Assembly: GCA_964593905.1 (NCBI GenBank)
Contig: CAZQLE010000209.1
Span: forward strand, 1 to 6,335
Length of the DNA: 6,335 nt
Reading direction: 5' to 3'
Source of the DNA: CAZQLE01 sp964593905
Lineage (GTDB): Bacteria; Chloroflexota; Anaerolineae; Anaerolineales; Anaerolineaceae
A model generated the notes under the pieces. That model was not told the origin of the DNA and searched no databases. It saw only the letters and a program-made list of their open reading frames with translations. Every line of letters begins with the position of its first letter. Position 1 is the first letter of the stretch. Below, piece after piece: positions 5,088-6,335 of the stretch. The translations under genes and the position numbers were made by a program.

Positions 5088-6335
5088 ATGATAGACATTG
5101 CACTGGTTCGTGAAACCCCCGATGTGCTGCGCGATGCACTGCGCAGCCGAAATATGGATACCAGCGTGGTGGACCAGGCCGTGGAGTTGGATCAGAAACG
5201 GCGCACGCTTTTGACACAGGCTGAGACATTGAAGGCTGAACGCAACGCGGCTTCGAAGGAAATTTCTAAAATGAAAGATCCTCAGGAGCGGCAGGCCAAA
5301 ATCGATGCCATGCGCGAAGTCGGCGATGCCATTGCAGCGCTGGATGAGCAGGTGAAAACAGTCGATGATCAGCTTACCCAGCTTGTGGCGGGCATTCCCA
5401 ATTTGCCCGACCCAACCACCCCACAGGGAAAAGACGAGCACGATAATTTGGTGGTGAAGACGGTGGGTGACCCAAAAACCTTCGCTTTCACCCCGCAGCC
5501 CCACTGGGACCTGGGCCCCAGACTGGGCATCATCAACTTTGAGCAGGGTGTAAAACTGACCGGCTCGCGGTTTTATGTGCTCAGCGGTGCGGGTGCGCGT
5601 TTGCAGCGTGCGCTGATCGCCTGGATGCTCGATCTGCATGCCCGCCAGGGATATACCGAGAAATATACGCCCTTCATGGTCAAGGCCCAGACGTTATATG
5701 CTTCGGGCCAACTGCCCAAGTTTGTGGATAATCTGTATCACGACGCTGAAGAAGACCTGTGGATGGTGCCGACCGCCGAAGTGCCGTTGACCAGCCTGCA
5801 CGCCGATGAAATTCTGGATGAAGAAAAACTTCCGCTGCGCTACACGGCCTATACGCCCTGTTTTCGCCGCGAGAAGATGAGCGCCGGGCGCGATGTGCGC
5901 GGCATTAAGCGCGGTCACCAGTTTGATAAGGTGGAGATGTATATCTTCTGCAAGCCGGAAGATTCGGAAGCCGAACTGGTGAAGATGCTGGCAGATGCCG
6001 AGCAGACCTGCCGCGACCTGGGGTTGACCTACCGCGTGGTGCGGCTGTGCACCGGCGACCTCGGCTTTGGCGCGCGGGTAACCTACGACCTGGAAGTGTG
6101 GGCGCCCGGCTGCGGCGAATGGTTGGAGGTCTCATCGGTTTCGAACGTGGGCGATTTTCAGGCCCGCCGGGCAGCGGTGCGCGCGCGGGTTAAAGGCGGC
6201 AAACCTTACCTGGTGCATACCCTGAATGGCTCGGGGCTGGGGCTGCCGCGCACCCTGATCGCCGTGCTGGAAAACTACCAGCAGCCCGATGGTTCGATTG
6301 TGGTGCCCGAGGTGCTGCGCCCCTGGATGGGCGGC
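5088..6335 (+). CDS. serS: Seryl-tRNA synthetase (partial, last residues beyond right edge)
   Basis: Class II synthetase that charges tRNA-Ser with serine in the cytoplasm. 416 codons are open to the right edge. The family is about 420-430 residues and the visible end, RPWMGG, is the usual near-terminal motif, so only a few residues are missing. Residues about 1-105 form the N-terminal tRNA-binding arm, with a long charged antiparallel coiled coil (about 30-100). The catalytic domain has the serine-pocket TAE (229-231), motif 2 from PCFRREKMSAGRD to KVE (257-283) and motif 3 VHTLNGSGLGLPRTL (376-390). Motif 2 has Lys263-Met264 where Ala-Gly is common and Val270 where Thr is common. The ATG at 5088 has a full AGGAGG five nt upstream and is the first start after the T-box terminator. 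Expression should rise when serine or charged tRNA-Ser is scarce. Confidence 0.97.
   Translation, partial: MIDIALVRETPDVLRDALRSRNMDTSVVDQAVELDQKRRTLLTQAETLKAERNAASKEISKMKDPQERQAKIDAMREVGDAIAALDEQVKTVDDQLTQLVAGIPNLPDPTTPQGKDEHDNLVVKTVGDPKTFAFTPQPHWDLGPRLGIINFEQGVKLTGSRFYVLSGAGARLQRALIAWMLDLHARQGYTEKYTPFMVKAQTLYASGQLPKFVDNLYHDAEEDLWMVPTAEVPLTSLHADEILDEEKLPLRYTAYTPCFRREKMSAGRDVRGIKRGHQFDKVEMYIFCKPEDSEAELVKMLADAEQTCRDLGLTYRVVRLCTGDLGFGARVTYDLEVWAPGCGEWLEVSSVSNVGDFQARRAAVRARVKGGKPYLVHTLNGSGLGLPRTLIAVLENYQQPDGSIVVPEVLRPWMGG

Noticed and set aside
4701..5639. Long open frame on the minus strand (about 312 codons)
   Set aside because: It lies opposite the T-box and the start of serS, its translation has no recognisable domain, and it is explained as the mirror of a strongly biased coding strand.

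Overview
The window looks like a chromosomal core region of a Chloroflexota bacterium, most likely Anaerolineae-like. This is an inference from four things: a zinc-motif DnaI/DnaC-type helicase loader beside a DnaD-domain protein and DnaB, a BFN-family protein, a T-box riboswitch, and sigma70-type promoters in moderately GC-rich DNA. No mobile element, CRISPR array, tRNA or rRNA was seen.

Left half, minus strand (transcribed from about 3640 down to 1). A bifunctional-nuclease-family gene (2997-3590) has its own candidate promoter (3633-3661) and ends in a clear intrinsic terminator (2953-2982). A compact helicase-loading cluster follows in the order dnaB (1518-2891), a DnaD-domain gene (798-1502) and a DnaI/DnaC-like AAA+ loader (877 to beyond the left edge). 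The last two overlap by 80 bases. Together they supply the replicative helicase, a primosome adaptor and the ATPase that puts the helicase on DNA.

Middle (3591-4075). This divergent intergenic region of about 485 bases has no gene. It holds a GC-rich perfect hairpin, a 10-bp direct repeat at 21-bp spacing directly upstream of a consensus -10, and a leader of about 180 nt rich in possible helices. Two tiny overlapping upstream ORFs sit at the end of the leader.

Right half, plus strand. An OmpR/PhoB-type regulator (4076-4747) has a normal winged-helix DNA-binding domain, but its receiver lacks most of the phosphorylation-site residues. Only 18 bases after its stop, a promoter with perfect -35 and -10 hexamers drives a serine-specific T-box leader (4802-5066). 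The leader has a UCC specifier, an acceptor-pairing UGGC and a transcription terminator, and it controls serS (5088 to beyond the right edge). serS encodes seryl-tRNA synthetase and is nearly complete at 416 codons.

The least explained part is the regulator unit: degenerate receiver, direct-repeat promoter, structured leader and upstream ORFs together.
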